A DNA stretch of 64,000 nt from Crambe crambe (lineage: Eukaryota > Porifera > Demospongiae > Poecilosclerida > Crambeidae). Position 1 is the first letter of the stretch. Each line of letters opens with the position of its first letter. Location: assembly GCA_963924555.1 (NCBI GenBank), contig OZ004598.1, forward strand, positions 4,686,858 to 4,750,857, in the 5' to 3' direction. The notes under the pieces were generated by a model that was given only the letters and a program-made list of their open reading frames with translations, had not been told where the DNA came from and ran no database searches. Shown one piece after another: positions 18,087 to 30,234 of this stretch. The position numbers and the translations under genes are program-made.

Positions 18087-18872
18087 ATGGGGAATGGTCA
18101 GAGCGAAAGTTTAGGAGCAGGTCCGCCGCCTGCAAAGACATCTGTGTCCTTCGTGCTCAATGGGAAGGAAGTGACGGTGGAAGGAGCCAGTCCTTTGCTC
18201 AGTTTGAACGAATGGCTCCGAACCCAGCCGGGACTGGCCGGGACCAAGAGGATGTGTGCTGAAGGGGGCTGCGGCTGCTGTGTAGTGGCTGCAGCCACTT
18301 CTTCGATAGCTAAAGTGCTCGATGATGGCTCTTGGGACTGTCAGCTGATCACTCAGCAAGACTCTACCATTGCCATCAATTCTGTAAGTGACAGCAATAT
18401 TAAGTAGAGCTACACTTGCTTTAATATTGTGCTTTTGTGAACTTTATCTCTACACTGTAGTGTTTGTGTCCACTATATGCAGTAGAGGGATGGAGTATAA
18501 CAACTGTGGAGGGAATAGGAAGGTACCTGTCTTATGCCTCGGGGCATTGCATTGGTTCCTGTTGACCTCTTACACTTGCAGTTCCAGAGAGGGTTTCCAT
18601 CCTATTCAGCTGCACATGGCTGACTACAATGGCAGTCAGTGTGGTTACTGCACTCCAGGGTTCGTCATGTCCATGTACAGGTAAGAAAATGAATCAAGTG
18701 ATCGTTTTATAGAGGAGCTAGCTAGTAGCTAGTAGCTAGAGCAAAACACATGATGTATAAAAAGTGACCATCTGTTGAGACTGTCATGATCATGATAGTC
18801 ATATTGCATCCACATGCATGCCTAGCTATGTATTAATGTCCAGCATCCATGTCTGTATGTACATGCACACAA

Positions 18873-18907
<35 letters not shown>

Positions 18908-21900
18908 TCCCATGTACACATCAATTCCTCTGTTCTGTGATAGTTTGCTCCAGAGCAATCCTCATCCAACCAAGCAAGAAATCGAGGACAACTTTGATGG
19001 AAACATCTGCAGATGCACAGGTGAGGTCTCTATGAATATTGTACATAGGAAGAAAGATAGTTGAAAGCTGGAGTTCTTGCATACTTCCAGAATACTGAAT
19101 ATCTAGCTAATGTGTATAGTCAGTAAGGTTTATTTTCTCCTTGTAGGATACCGTCCAATACTGGATGCTATGAAGTCTTTTGCTTCTGATGGAAGTGATA
19201 CTCCAGCATGCACTGGTGACATTGAGGTGGGTGGGTGGATCAGTGGGTGGAGTATTACATAGGTGGAATTAGTTTGCTTGGAGTTTGGGACATATTTTAT
19301 AATCCAACATACCACTTAGATAAATAATGGAGCACATGCATAACCACCTGGCCCCCATAATGCTTAAACCATTTCTGTAGGATCTTGGTGGGAAGGTATG
19401 CTCGGTGACAAAGGGTCCATGCCATGGCAACCCTTCTCTGTGCATGGGGTATAAAATAGCAACATCAGATCCTTCTTGGTACTCCCCCATCTCCCTGGCT
19501 GAAGTTGCTGCTCTCATCAGTGCAAACCCTGACGCCAAGTTCAGATTCATAGCTGGAGATACTGGAAGAGGTCAGGATTCATTATTGTAGTAGAGAGACA
19601 CATGAGGCTATGATTATTATTTAAAGGTGTCTATAAGACTGTTCCACAAGTGGACATGTTGATCAGCTTGACGAAGGTTTCTGAGCTGCAGAAAGTGCAG
19701 GTACATGTCATTATTTCATTGTAATTCATACTTGATCATTGTTGGTCAATGTTGGTGATCGTTGGTCATTATAGATCAATGTTCATGATTGTTGGTCAAT
19801 ATTGATCAATAAGGAGCTGCTTCTAAAAGAAGCGCTTCACATTAGTTTAACTTCAGAAGAACAGCGTTTTAATAGGGATGTAGGTCTAGAACTTCAAGGT
19901 TGCTGGGTTTCTACGTTTAAAGCCTTAAAAACTCCGAGCAATGGCACGCTATAACATAATATCCATAAGTGTATGCATGTGCGTTGTCAAGACAACAAGC
20001 GTAAATATATAAGGTCGTTTCTGTGTGCATTTTTAGTATCACCCTGATGAAGGCTAGAGTATTCTGGTCGAAATGTTGGTGGTTTATTTCATAAGCTAAT
20101 TTTATGAGAACTGAATATCAGAGATTGTTGGTCATCGTTGATCAATGTCTGTGATTGTTGGTCATAGTTGGTATGGACCACTATATTATTTTCCTTATCT
20201 CAGCTGTTGTAATGTGAAAGCATGACTTTGTGTTACAGGTATCTGACAAGTTAGTGACAGTTGGAGCAGCTGTTTCTTTGTCCAGCTTGATCACCCTCCT
20301 TCAGAGCAACACAGATAAGTCTTCCACCTTTTCCCCGTTGGCTGAGCATCTTTCGAAAGTGGCCAATGTCCCTGTCAGGAACGTTGGCACCTGGACGGGA
20401 AACATTATGCTTGCCTACAACCATGAAGATTTCCCATCTGATGTGTTTACAGTCCTCTCTGCTGCCCAAGCTGTCCTCACCATTGGTAAGTAATCCACCG
20501 TGTGGGGGTGGGATAGCTGTCTCTCTCCCTCTTCCTCCTTTCTCCCTCCCCTCCCCTCCCTTTTTTTCCTTCTCCCCTTACCTCCTCTTCCTCTCCCTCC
20601 CCGCCTTCTCCTCCCCCTCCTTTTCACCTCTCCCCCTTTCTGTTCTTAGGTTCCCTTCCTGATCTTACCACCACAACATGTTCTCTCTGGAAACTACTGA
20701 CCTTGGACATGTCTAAATCAGTGAGCTAATTACATGTGTGACAATTAATTAGTTAGGCTTTCCTTATACATGTACATGCATCACATTTAAATGTACATGC
20801 ACATGTACATGCACATGCATGTGGATGTGGACATGCATATATAATCATGTACATGATGTACATGTACATACATCATATGTACATATACATCACATTATGT
20901 AATACATATACATTTGCATGTACATGTAACTATATACATGCATGTTGCACATGCATGCAATATGGGAGGGAGGGACTTCAAATTTCTGTCATTCTGATTG
21001 GTGCAGTTGATTCTGTCGATGGATCTTCCCTTCATGTCTACAACAGTCACTTTCAGGAGCTACAAGATCATGCCTCGAGCACAAGTATGTAGCAACAGTC
21101 ACAGACTGAAGATTATTTGACGATTTCTCGTGTGATTATTTGATGACTTCTTGTGTGTGTGTGTGTGTGTGTGTTTTGTTTTTGTTTTTCATCATTATGC
21201 AGAATGCTCGGCCTTATGTCAATGCTGCATTTGCCATGGAAGTTAACAGCAGTAACAACTTCTCTGTGCTTGGTTCACCTATCCTTGTGATAGGTGGAGG
21301 CAGCACTCGTCCTGTTAGTTTTAACAGTCATACTATAAAGAGTGCAGAAATGAAATGTGCAGTGAAACCTGCTCAATACAAAGCAAATGGCCTTTTAGAG
21401 AGGTCAAAGTAGTGCTGTTGGAACACGGCAGAGTGGCCTTAATGGTGGTATGACTTGAGACAGGTGTTATTAGGGTGATCTAATTAGACAGGTTTCATTG
21501 CATAAATGCATAATCATATAGACAGACATTTGTAGTATTCTGTTTTCTAACTGTAACAGATGCTGAGCACTGCCACTTCAGCGTTCCTCAACAATAAGAG
21601 TCTGCTAGACCCCAACACCCTTCAAGGTGAGTCTGTAGAGTTGTTCACAAACCTCTATTAGCTAAAGAGCCTATCAAATCTTCAAGATAAATCTAAAGAG
21701 CTGTGCAGAACCTTTATAGCTATACAATGCAAAACAGAGACACGACCATTTTTAAGACCATTAAACTAGTATAGCTAAAGACATAATACTAAGAGGAAAT
21801 CCCATGTAATTATGTACTTCCTAGGTGCAATGCAAGCACTGCAGACCGAGCTAGAGGGATCACCCTCATCCAACGACACCTACAAGATAAGTGTAGCCAA

Positions 21901-24900
21901 AGGACTTCTCTACAAGGTGAGTGTACATGCAGTAATAGTCGATTCCAACCACAATACTGTATCATACTCTCTCTCCCCAGTTCTACCTGACCTGTATTAC
22001 TGGTCATACCAGTCCCCCGGTGCAGTCTGGATCATCCATCTTGGTCCGACCACTGTCCCAAGGTTCCCAGTCTTTCATCCCAACCACTTCAACCTTCCCT
22101 GCAGGAGTGCCAATTCACAAACTCGAAGCAAAGCTTCAGGTTACTGCAATAACACTTAATGCAATGCATTGGGTCTATACAAGCTGCAATTTGCATTGGG
22201 TCAATTAGTCCATCCTTGACCACACAACAATTAAGGCTTCAGACTGACACACATTTTATAGTCTTTGGTTTCGCTAGAAGCAGGCAGCACTAATTCAAGG
22301 TGTGGATTTAATGTACTGTAGTTGCAAATAAACTGTATATACATATTAGCCTTGTTCCTCTCTCACTAGATATAACTAGTCTCTCATCAAAGAAAAAGGT
22401 ATTAAGTACGAAGAAAAAGGTAAAGTATGGTGAAAGAATACAGAGACTATCTACTAGTGAGAGAGAAAGCCGGCTATATATATATTAAGAAAGAGTAGTT
22501 GCTTGAACTTAGTTACTCATGACATGGTCAATTCTAACAAGAAGCAAAAGTAATTATAATGAGATCTGGGTGTACATACCATGTTAAGTAAATTTTCAGA
22601 GTATGTTTTAAATTTTGACTTGATAATGGTAATGTGCCAAAGTAGCTCATAAGGTCTTCAATCACTTTGAGGCCTTGTACGTATGACCACTCTGACACTT
22701 CAAGATGCATCTTCTTACCACGATTTTATAAGCAATAATAGCGACAAAATAGAAAAATGGGATAATGAGTAGTACCCCCAGGAGCCACACTGGGATGCTT
22801 GCGACTTGAGCACTATAAAAAATTAGTATTGTACCAACTGTTAACAAGAATAAGGCAGTAGAATCAACAGTGTTCAGCCATTTCTTCCTGTAGGGTTGGA
22901 CCACTGCAAACAACAAGAACATGAGTATTGAGAGAGACACTAATGTAGGCCAGATATGCGAATAGCTTACAGAGAACAGTAAAGAGATATAGGCAAAACG
23001 AAAGAAGAGATAGAGAGAGGCAAAATAGCGACATTCTCTTTTTTGAGGTCCTGTTCTGTTTTTATAGCATCCAGTAAAAGCATCTGCAAAAGTGTGCAAA
23101 GGTATCCAGTTGAGATTACTGAGTGGTTTCCTGTTCAGAAGTTGAGCAAAGCATTTCATAGGAAGAATAAAGAGAATTATAAGAGGCAATACACAGAACA
23201 GTGTAAGCATGGTCAGTGCAAGACAGAAGTAAGGCAAGTGTTCTTGACTTAGGAAGTGAATAGATGAGTTGAAAGGCATGACTTTGAAAGGCAGTTCACC
23301 ACTCTGGTTATATATTTTCCATGGAGTAATGAGAGTAAATGAAATGTACAATACTTTTGTGTAGACTAGCACAATGAAAGTAGCGATAGTATTGACAATG
23401 GAACTTAATGGATCCCAGTTCATGGCTAGCCTCCTCATACAAACTGGAAATGGTCTGCATAAGCAGTTGAGCAACCTGCAACCCATGTAGTGGAGGTTGG
23501 TGCAAACAGATACGACAATAATCAAGAATAGTATGTAAAGTGGCGACAAGTACTGCAGAGCAACCATTTGAACTGCTGAAATATTTTCACTGATGCAGCT
23601 ATGAATATCAAGCACATTAAAGTCAAACCAGAATACATAAAATGATTGAAAGGCTTCTATCAGTTTCGAAATTCCATTACCACCAGCATTTCTGGATGCT
23701 AGGTGAATCCACCACTTAGTTGCTCTCTTGTTAGTCATAACAAAAACAGATAGGATCTGGCTAAGGAATAAGAAAGCATTCAAAGGCCCGGTGTTAGCAG
23801 GGACACTGCAGAGAAGAATAATTGCAAAAACCAGAGTGGATTGAAGCAACTCCCATGCTATGAACCCAGTCCATATAGCTGCATGCATATTATGATGGTC
23901 ACAATAGAAACATTTACCACTAAGTCTTGTTATAGAGGAACCCAATCCTGTCCCATTGATGCAACGATTGCAAAGTTCCCCTTCACGGCGTATAAACTGG
24001 CACATGTAATCATTCAAATCAGCAACATTGGAGGGTACTATGACATAGAAATCGAATTGACTCGTTTCTTCATTTTTAAAGTCATAGTATGGACACGTTC
24101 CCAGAATTATCTGCTTAGTAGTGAGGTTAAAAGTCATGCAGTATTCAATAAGAATGGAGACATTGAGCTCATCTTTACCGTATTCTTCCATGTGATCCAG
24201 ACGTATTTTCCTCTTACGTGGACACTTGATGACAGCTCCAGATTCAATCTGATGATCATTGCACTCGCAGAATGTGATGTTGTTAGCATGAAGAACAGGA
24301 ATGAACCAAGTTGGACAGGTTAGGTCCTTTTGGTACAGTTGACTCCCTTTTGCAATGCTAGAATATCCTATCTCTTGCAGCTGCTGACTGGTACCAAGAG
24401 CAATAAGTGAGATCCATATTAGCATATACTGACTGGACACGTACTGGAACACCATCACTACAAATAGATCCATAGAGTCTTCTCTCACGCATATATGAAC
24501 GGGAAAAGTCTTGAATTTTCCTCTATCATCACAATCATCAGCATCATCATCATAACCATAGTAACTAAAACTGGAACCCAAATACTGTGTCAGTGTCCTA
24601 ACTTTCCCACATCTAGCATGTATACATACACAGGGTTATATGTATCTATAACTTAAATTGAAAGTGATTAGCTATGACTTTGTTATTTTGAAAACACTGT
24701 ACGTAGCTATAATATCTCTATTGGGAAATTGAGGCAATTAAAGCTGTCCTAATTGTTTTACTTGGCTGAACAAAAGTGGTGACTTTAATACGTAACTTAT
24801 AATTATTATCCATCCATGAGTCCTACATAGAGCAACTCATTAATACCGGGTTAATAATCATCCAGAGAGCTATAATTACCACCGTGGTTGTCCATGGGTC

Positions 24901-27900
24901 TTGCCCCCTTGCCAACACAATAGTTAGCTAATGTTGACCTTATAATATATATATGTTTGGAAAAGAGAGCACAAGAAATCAATAATAAGAACTGCATAAA
25001 CTTTACTTTGTAATGACATTGGCATAATTAATAGTTGATCTAGCTGTTTGATCTAACTGTTATTATTCTTATACGTATGGCCATGGGCTTCTGGTGAGGT
25101 TCTGATATCCCAGCAATTGCGCAGTTACAGCTAGCACATTATAATTATGTTCTTAATGGCCATAGGCTTCTGGTGAGGCTCAGTATACTACAGATATCCC
25201 AATGCTTCCCAATGAACTTGCAGCTGCATTTGTACTCACTACCAAGGTAGGTACATGGAATTCCTATGATCCTGGTTATTGAATATCTATGCGACAGTCC
25301 AGAGTATAGAAATCAGATACTATAGCTTATATAGGGATGGACTGATCCTAGACATGTACACATGCTTGTCAAGCTTAAAGTGTATATCAGATACTATAGC
25401 TTATATAGGGATGGACTGATCCTAGACATATACACATGCTTGTCAAGCTTAAAGTGTATATTGTTTCAATGCCTCATAGAGTAATGTGGAGATTTTGAAG
25501 ATTGATTCATCAGAGGCAGAGGTTTGTGAATGCATAAATTAATACATTGAATCTTATTGATAATTATGTGCACTCCTTTAGCATATGCCAGGTTTTGTCA
25601 AGCTGCTCACAGCCAAGGATATTCCTCCTCTCGGTACAAATAATGTTGCAGATCCACATGCCTCAGATGAACCAGAAGAAGTAAGCTCTGTTATAACTAA
25701 CTTACTTCTTCATTTATTTTTATTTATTTATTTATTTTTGGTCTTCTTATAGTTATTTGCAGATTATAGGTCAGAATTCACTGGGCAGGCAGCTGCTTTG
25801 GTCCTTGCTGGTAAAAATACTTATAATCATGCACTCCTTGCCAGCACAAGCATGCAATATACAGTAGGGGGTATAATCAGACAGCCGCATGTAATCAGAC
25901 ACAGTAAGGGGTTAAGTGCAGACACAGTAAGGGGTTAAGTGCATATAATCAGACACAGTTCAGGCTCACTTATTTCTACTTTAGACAGTCCTCGTCATGC
26001 GGAGGTGATAGCCAAAGCAGTGAGCATTGAATATGGTGAACCTGATGGTCCTCCTATACTTTACACTCAAGATGCCGTCAGAAAGAACTCTTTCTTTGAC
26101 CAACCCCAACATTCAGTGTCATCAGGAGACACCAAAAGTAAGTCCCTTCATCTGCCTTCCCTCTCTTCCCTTGCTCCCTCTCTCCATCCCTCCTCCCTTT
26201 TCCCTCCTCTCTCCCTCCCTCCATTGGGCCTCACTGGACCAGGTCCATTGGGCCACAGTGGTCCTCAGTGGACCACTAGTCTAATTTGATGGCCTCAGCA
26301 GATCACCAGACCTGTCTAACATTCTCCTCACTCTCACACAGCTGCCATGGCTGCTTCTGATATGACTATACAAGGCCAAATAGAGTGTGGTAGCCAATAT
26401 CATTTCACCATGGAGACACAGACTGCTTTAGTTGTGCCCGTGGAAGACAGCTTGACAGTGTACAGTTCCACCCAGTGGGTCAGCAACATCCAAACAGCAG
26501 TGGCCAAAACCTTGGGTGTGCCAGTCAGCAGGTATATTGGAGAGGGGGAGGTGGGAACCTAGTAGAGGTAGGAGGGAAACTAAGAGAGGAGGGGAGGGGA
26601 ACTAGGAGAGGAAAGGGAACTCCCCTCTCCTGCTTCCCCTTCCCCCTCTCCTAGTTCCCTTACCCCTCTCCTAGTTCCAGGAACTAGGAGAGGGGAGGGA
26701 AGGGAACTAGGAGAGGGGAGGGGAACTGGAAACTAGAAGAGGGAGGGGAACCAGGAGAGGGGGGAAGAAAAAACTGAGGGTAATCAGGAAAGGGGGTGGG
26801 GGAACTATAGCTATGAATCAATATTTATACTCGATGCAGTGTTGATGTGATTACAAGGAGAGTTGGAGGAGGCTATGGCTGCAAGATTACTGGTAGCCAA
26901 TCAGTGGCCGCCGCCTGTGGCCTTGGTGCCTATGTCACTCGGAGGTAAGTAGGCCTTGGTAATAAAGAGGCCGTGGAAAATTCAGTTGGCCTGATATTTC
27001 TTACCACTGATAGAGACAATTATAGCGATGCTACAGCATTTTACTTTGATCTTTGGCTTCACTTGTGCTATGTAGTCTACTGTTGTATTTGCAGACCTGT
27101 GAGGATGCACATGGACTTAGAAACAAATATGAAGGCCATTGGGAAGAGATTCCCTTACCTGGCCACTTATCAAGTGGGCTTCTCAAAGCAAGGGGTCATT
27201 AATGCAATATCCATTAATGTCTATGCCAATGCTGGAGTGAACACCAACAATGAAGGTGCTTTTATCTTGTCACAACATATCGATAATGGTGAGGAGATGA
27301 TGATGGCATTATTATGTTGTAGCTACAATGATACCCCTTAATGTGGACCCCCTGATATCAATGTGGACCCCCTGATAACTAATACAGTGGAACCCCTAAA
27401 TATAAATGCAGACAGAATTGGGGGGTGGAGAACCCTTTTAACCTGGACTCCCTGAAATGCAATAACCTCTGTATTCTACGTAGGTGGGGGAGAACCCTCT
27501 CAATCATTACAGTGGTACCCCTAATGTGGACTCCCTGAAAATGCTTGTGAATCCCTCTGCAATATAAAAATTCACCCCCTGAATTAAGGACACAATCGAG
27601 ACACTTATTACTGGTCCCAATTGTCCTCTTATTCTAGGAGTAGTAAATTTCTTGTACTAGCTTTAAAATTCTTATCATCCGACGTTTCGGCCTGGTGCTC
27701 AGGCCTATTTTTTCATTTAGAGTAGTAACAACAATAAATTTCTTATTTGCAGCATACCATGTGGAAAACTGGTCAGTCCATACCAAACTCTGCAAGACTA
27801 ACATGGCCAACAATCTTGCTTGTCGTGCTCCAGGTAAGGATATAACGATTATTTTTTTCCATGAATTCAGTACATGATCTCATTGAAGGTTCCTTGCCTG

Positions 27901-28290
27901 CTGTTTTTATTGTGGAGAGCATCATGGACCACGTGGCAAGGACCCTGGACATGGATGTTGACACTCTCAGACAAATGAACTTTTATAAACAAGGCCAGGT
28001 ATGATTTGGGAATAATATATGGAAGTGTAACAATGGGTTACCTGCTAAGGTTGTCAGTTACCATTAGAATAACTGTACCTCAAGTTCTAAGACTATAGCA
28101 ACTTTTACAGGTGACTCCAACTGGACTTGAACTGAAATATTGTCAGATTAGCTCTTTATGGGATCGTGAGTGGCATAATTTTGTCTATAATATTTGCTTG
28201 GTTCTTCCATTCTGTTCGTCTCTTCACTTCAGAGCTCTACAAGTCAGCAGATATAGCTGCAAGAAAAGCTAAAATTGCTACCTTCAATAA

Positions 28291-28353
<63 letters not shown>

Positions 28354-30015
28354 CAATCGTAGATTTCTTGAAATGTTTTGCTCCTTCTTTATCACTAGGA
28401 GAACCGTTGGATGAAGCATGGACTCTCTGTAGTGCCCCTCAAGTTTCACCTTTCAATGACAGGTGTATTGTATCCAGTCTTAGTGAGTGTGTATGTGGAA
28501 GATGGGACAGTGGCTATTTCTCATGGTGGAGTGGAGATTGGGCAAGGCATCAACACAAAGGTGGCCCAGGTGGCAGCAATGACATTGGGCATCTCCCTGG
28601 ATATGATCAACCTGAAGCCCTGTTCCACCATCACCAGCCCCAACACTGCACCAACGGGAGGAAGTACCACAAGTGAATTTATTTGCATGGTGAGTAGCAC
28701 CCACTCAGACCCTCCCAAAATTAATGTTGAGGCTTTAATAAACATTAAATTTGGGAAAGTATTATTTTTCCATCCCCTCAGGGCACTATCACAGCTTGTC
28801 AGATGCTTAATGATAGGATCAAGCCTGTCAGAGACAAGAACCCTGACCTGTCATGGAGAGACCTGATTGCCAAGTGCTCTGAACAGTCCATCGATCTCTC
28901 AATAATGATAGAGTGAGTGCATTTGCTATAAGCTGTAATTTTACTGTATGCTCTGTGGAATATTACATTCAGTAGTGATAAGATGAGTTGTGTATCTAAG
29001 ATACTAAGTTTAATGAATTATAGTGTGACAGAGGAAGGTAATGGAGTAGCCAATTACTATTTCTCCTATGGAGTGACAGCGACTGAGATAGAACTGGATG
29101 TGTTGACTGGACAAGTACAGATCCCTCGTGTTGATATACTCTACGACTGTGGTGACAGGTATGAAGCCTCATCATTAATCAACCATTGTAACCAATTCTA
29201 AACTACTGAGTGTTAACTGTAGTTAGCTACTTTCTCCTTTATGCAGCCTGAATCCTGAAATTGATATAGGACAGGTAAGGGTTACTGCATATGCAATGAT
29301 TCATAATAATATAACTTACAGGTGGAGGGAGCATTTGTGATGGGTCTTGGTTACTGGCTAACTGAGGAAATCACCTTTGATGATGAGTCAGGAGGGGTGT
29401 CATCCTTCAACACTTGGGTTAGTGTAATATAGAGAGCAACTCACCCAACAGAATTTTCAAGTTTTTCAGATGGCTACATACAAGGTCTAAAATCATGCAA
29501 CATGGCAACCAATAGAATGAATGCAAGAATCAATAACTGTTAACTATAGCTTGTTAGTTACTTGCTATACATGCAGCTGTATAAACCTCCTTCATCAAAG
29601 GATATCCCGATCGATTTCCGAGTAGAGTTGCTCAAGAATGCTCCTAATCCTGTTGGGGTGTTGAAGTCCAAAGGTCAGAACTGATATAAAATGCTACACT
29701 ATTATGACAAAACACTTGAAGTGAAAGCAATTGAACTATATTTATTAACTGTATTCCACAGCTGTAGGTGAGCCACCATTGTGCATGAGCTGTTCAGCTC
29801 TATTTGCTGTCAAGAGAGCTGTTGAAGATGCAAGGAAGGATGCTGGAAATACAGACATTATTGCCATGTGTAGGTGTTTAGATATGTTTCTAGCTATCAT
29901 TAATGTTGTGCCATGCCAGGCTGCTATATATTCCTATCCTTATGCAGCTGGACCTGCCACGATTGAAAAGATTCACACTGCTTGCTTGGTGGATTCTGCA
30001 AACTTTTCCCTATGA
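18087..30015 (+). CDS. Aldehyde-oxidase/xanthine-dehydrogenase-like molybdo-flavoenzyme
   Basis: Thirty-four exons (18087-18383 to 29948-30015) join in phase to 1294 residues, the normal family length. Order: plant-type 2Fe-2S domain (CAEGGCGCC); helical 2Fe-2S domain (QCGYCTPGFVM, then ICRCTGYRPIL); FAD domain (VRNVGTWTGNIMLA); then the molybdopterin domain (RVGGGYGCK, CRAPGSLPAVFIVESIMDH, GGVEIGQGINTKVAQVA, VEGAFVMGLG, KAVGEPPL). The enzyme hydroxylates aldehydes or N-heterocycles in the cytosol using Mo cofactor, Fe-S and FAD. By hand alignment to bovine XDH, substrate residues Glu802 and Arg880 are both Ile here, while the catalytic Glu of GEPP (Glu1261) is kept. That argues against xanthine as substrate and for an aldehyde-oxidase-like function. 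The RAPG motif resembles invertebrate aldehyde oxidases from memory. The 3-kb intron 22140-25165 carries an antisense gene. Confidence 0.93.
18874..18904. repeat. Poly-C tract (31 bp)
   Basis: An uninterrupted C run in the intron before the fourth oxidase exon. Confidence 0.95.
19740..20180 (+). mobile_element. Retroelement remnant with hammerhead-like tail
   Basis: This stretch lies in an oxidase intron. At 20040-20078 it carries CCCTGATGAAGGCTAG followed by GGTCGAAATGTTGG. The CTGATGA...GAAA pair resembles the hammerhead-like tail of Penelope-like retroelements. Flanking copies of GTTGGTCAATGTTGGT at 19740-19800 and 20125-20170 look like short tandem repeats broken by the insertion. No reverse-transcriptase ORF is visible. 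Confidence 0.45.
20515..20645. repeat. Polypyrimidine tract
   Basis: Nearly pure C/T sequence ending at an exon acceptor of the oxidase gene. Confidence 0.9.
22662..24473 (-). CDS. Cys-rich multi-pass membrane protein, nested antisense gene
   Basis: Intronless gene within an intron of the oxidase gene, opposite strand. The ORF could begin at 24581 (639 residues), but Met37 (24473) is preferred because a hydrophobic signal-like stretch follows directly (MDLFVVMVF...WISLIALG). The N-terminal ~190 residues are extracellular-like, with several Asn-X-Thr/Ser sites and paired cysteines. CRFIRREGELCNRC precedes CFYCDHHN just before the first of roughly seven to eight transmembrane helices (start ILLCSVPANTGPLNAFLFLSQILSVF). 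A Cys-rich lid followed by a helical bundle suggests a receptor or transporter, but I do not recognise a named family and propose no function. I have the impression, from memory only, that sponges hold many similar proteins. No frameshift or stop is seen. Confidence 0.75.
   Translation of the reverse strand: MDLFVVMVFQYVSSQYMLIWISLIALGTSQQLQEIGYSSIAKGSQLYQKDLTCPTWFIPVLHANNITFCECNDHQIESGAVIKCPRKRKIRLDHMEEYGKDELNVSILIEYCMTFNLTTKQIILGTCPYYDFKNEETSQFDFYVIVPSNVADLNDYMCQFIRREGELCNRCINGTGLGSSITRLSGKCFYCDHHNMHAAIWTGFIAWELLQSTLVFAIILLCSVPANTGPLNAFLFLSQILSVFVMTNKRATKWWIHLASRNAGGNGISKLIEAFQSFYVFWFDFNVLDIHSCISENISAVQMVALQYLSPLYILFLIIVVSVCTNLHYMGCRLLNCLCRPFPVCMRRLAMNWDPLSSIVNTIATFIVLVYTKVLYISFTLITPWKIYNQSGELPFKVMPFNSSIHFLSQEHLPYFCLALTMLTLFCVLPLIILFILPMKCFAQLLNRKPLSNLNWIPLHTFADAFTGCYKNRTGPQKRECRYFASLYLFFRFAYISLLFSVSYSHIWPTLVSLSILMFLLFAVVQPYRKKWLNTVDSTALFLLTVGTILIFYSAQVASIPVWLLGVLLIIPFFYFVAIIAYKIVVRRCILKCQSGHTYKASK
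25060..25470. repeat. Local duplications in oxidase intron and exon
   Basis: ATGGCCATGGGCTTCTGGTGAGG at 25078 onward repeats the intron/exon junction at 25156-25180 (exon start 25166), and GATATCCCA follows in both copies: a decayed partial exon copy. Separately, about 70 bp at 25310-25378 recurs at 25385-25455 (ATCAGATACTATAGCTTATA...CTTGTCAAGCTTAAA). Confidence 0.8.
26560..26790. repeat. Purine-rich foldback repeat
   Basis: Many copies of GGAACTAGGAGAGGGGA, with a few inverted copies (CCCCTCTCCTAGTTCC at 26640-26675), in an oxidase intron. Both orientations mean it can fold on itself. Confidence 0.8.
27330..27570. repeat. Dispersed GTGGACCCCCTGA / AGTGGAACCCCTA repeat
   Basis: Several diverged copies lie in an oxidase intron. 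The same unit forms the regular 39-bp array at 44385-44725. Confidence 0.8.
27672..27712 (-). mobile_element. Hammerhead-like retroelement tail fragment
   Basis: On the minus strand this reads GGCCTGAGCACCAGGCCGAAACGTCGG. It resembles the element-end motifs at 20040 (+) and 43521 (-); the CTGATGA half is lost or truncated. Confidence 0.4.
28292..28350. repeat. (GA)n microsatellite starting at a splice donor
   Basis: GTGAGAGAGAG follows exon 28233-28291 of the oxidase gene, so the repeat begins inside the donor consensus itself. Confidence 0.95.
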
Positions 30016-30172
30016 AATAGCTAGCTAGCTAGCTAGCTACCACTTTTCATATCACTTTAAAAAAATCATATATATCATTATGCAAAGTTGAAATCTAACT
30101 CTGCTGTACTAAAATTAATGTGATCCCACTGTTGGCTGACTGCAGGTACACTGTACTAGGTTGATATAACAT

Positions 30173-30186
30173 GCACGCATGCGTAC
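30173..30186. promoter_or_regulatory. NRF-1-like palindrome upstream of TMEM231
   Basis: GCACGCATGCGTAC, about 50 bp upstream of the TMEM231 start codon (30235). Confidence 0.55.
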
Positions 30187-30234
30187 ACGAGCAGATATAG
30201 GTTGCCATGGTTATGCGAAGCAGAAGAAGACGGG

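Noticed and set aside
21314-21413. Continuation of the oxidase exon past 21313
   Set aside because: The frame stays open, but GTTAGT at 21314 is a good donor, and cutting there gives the same length as human XDH in this region.
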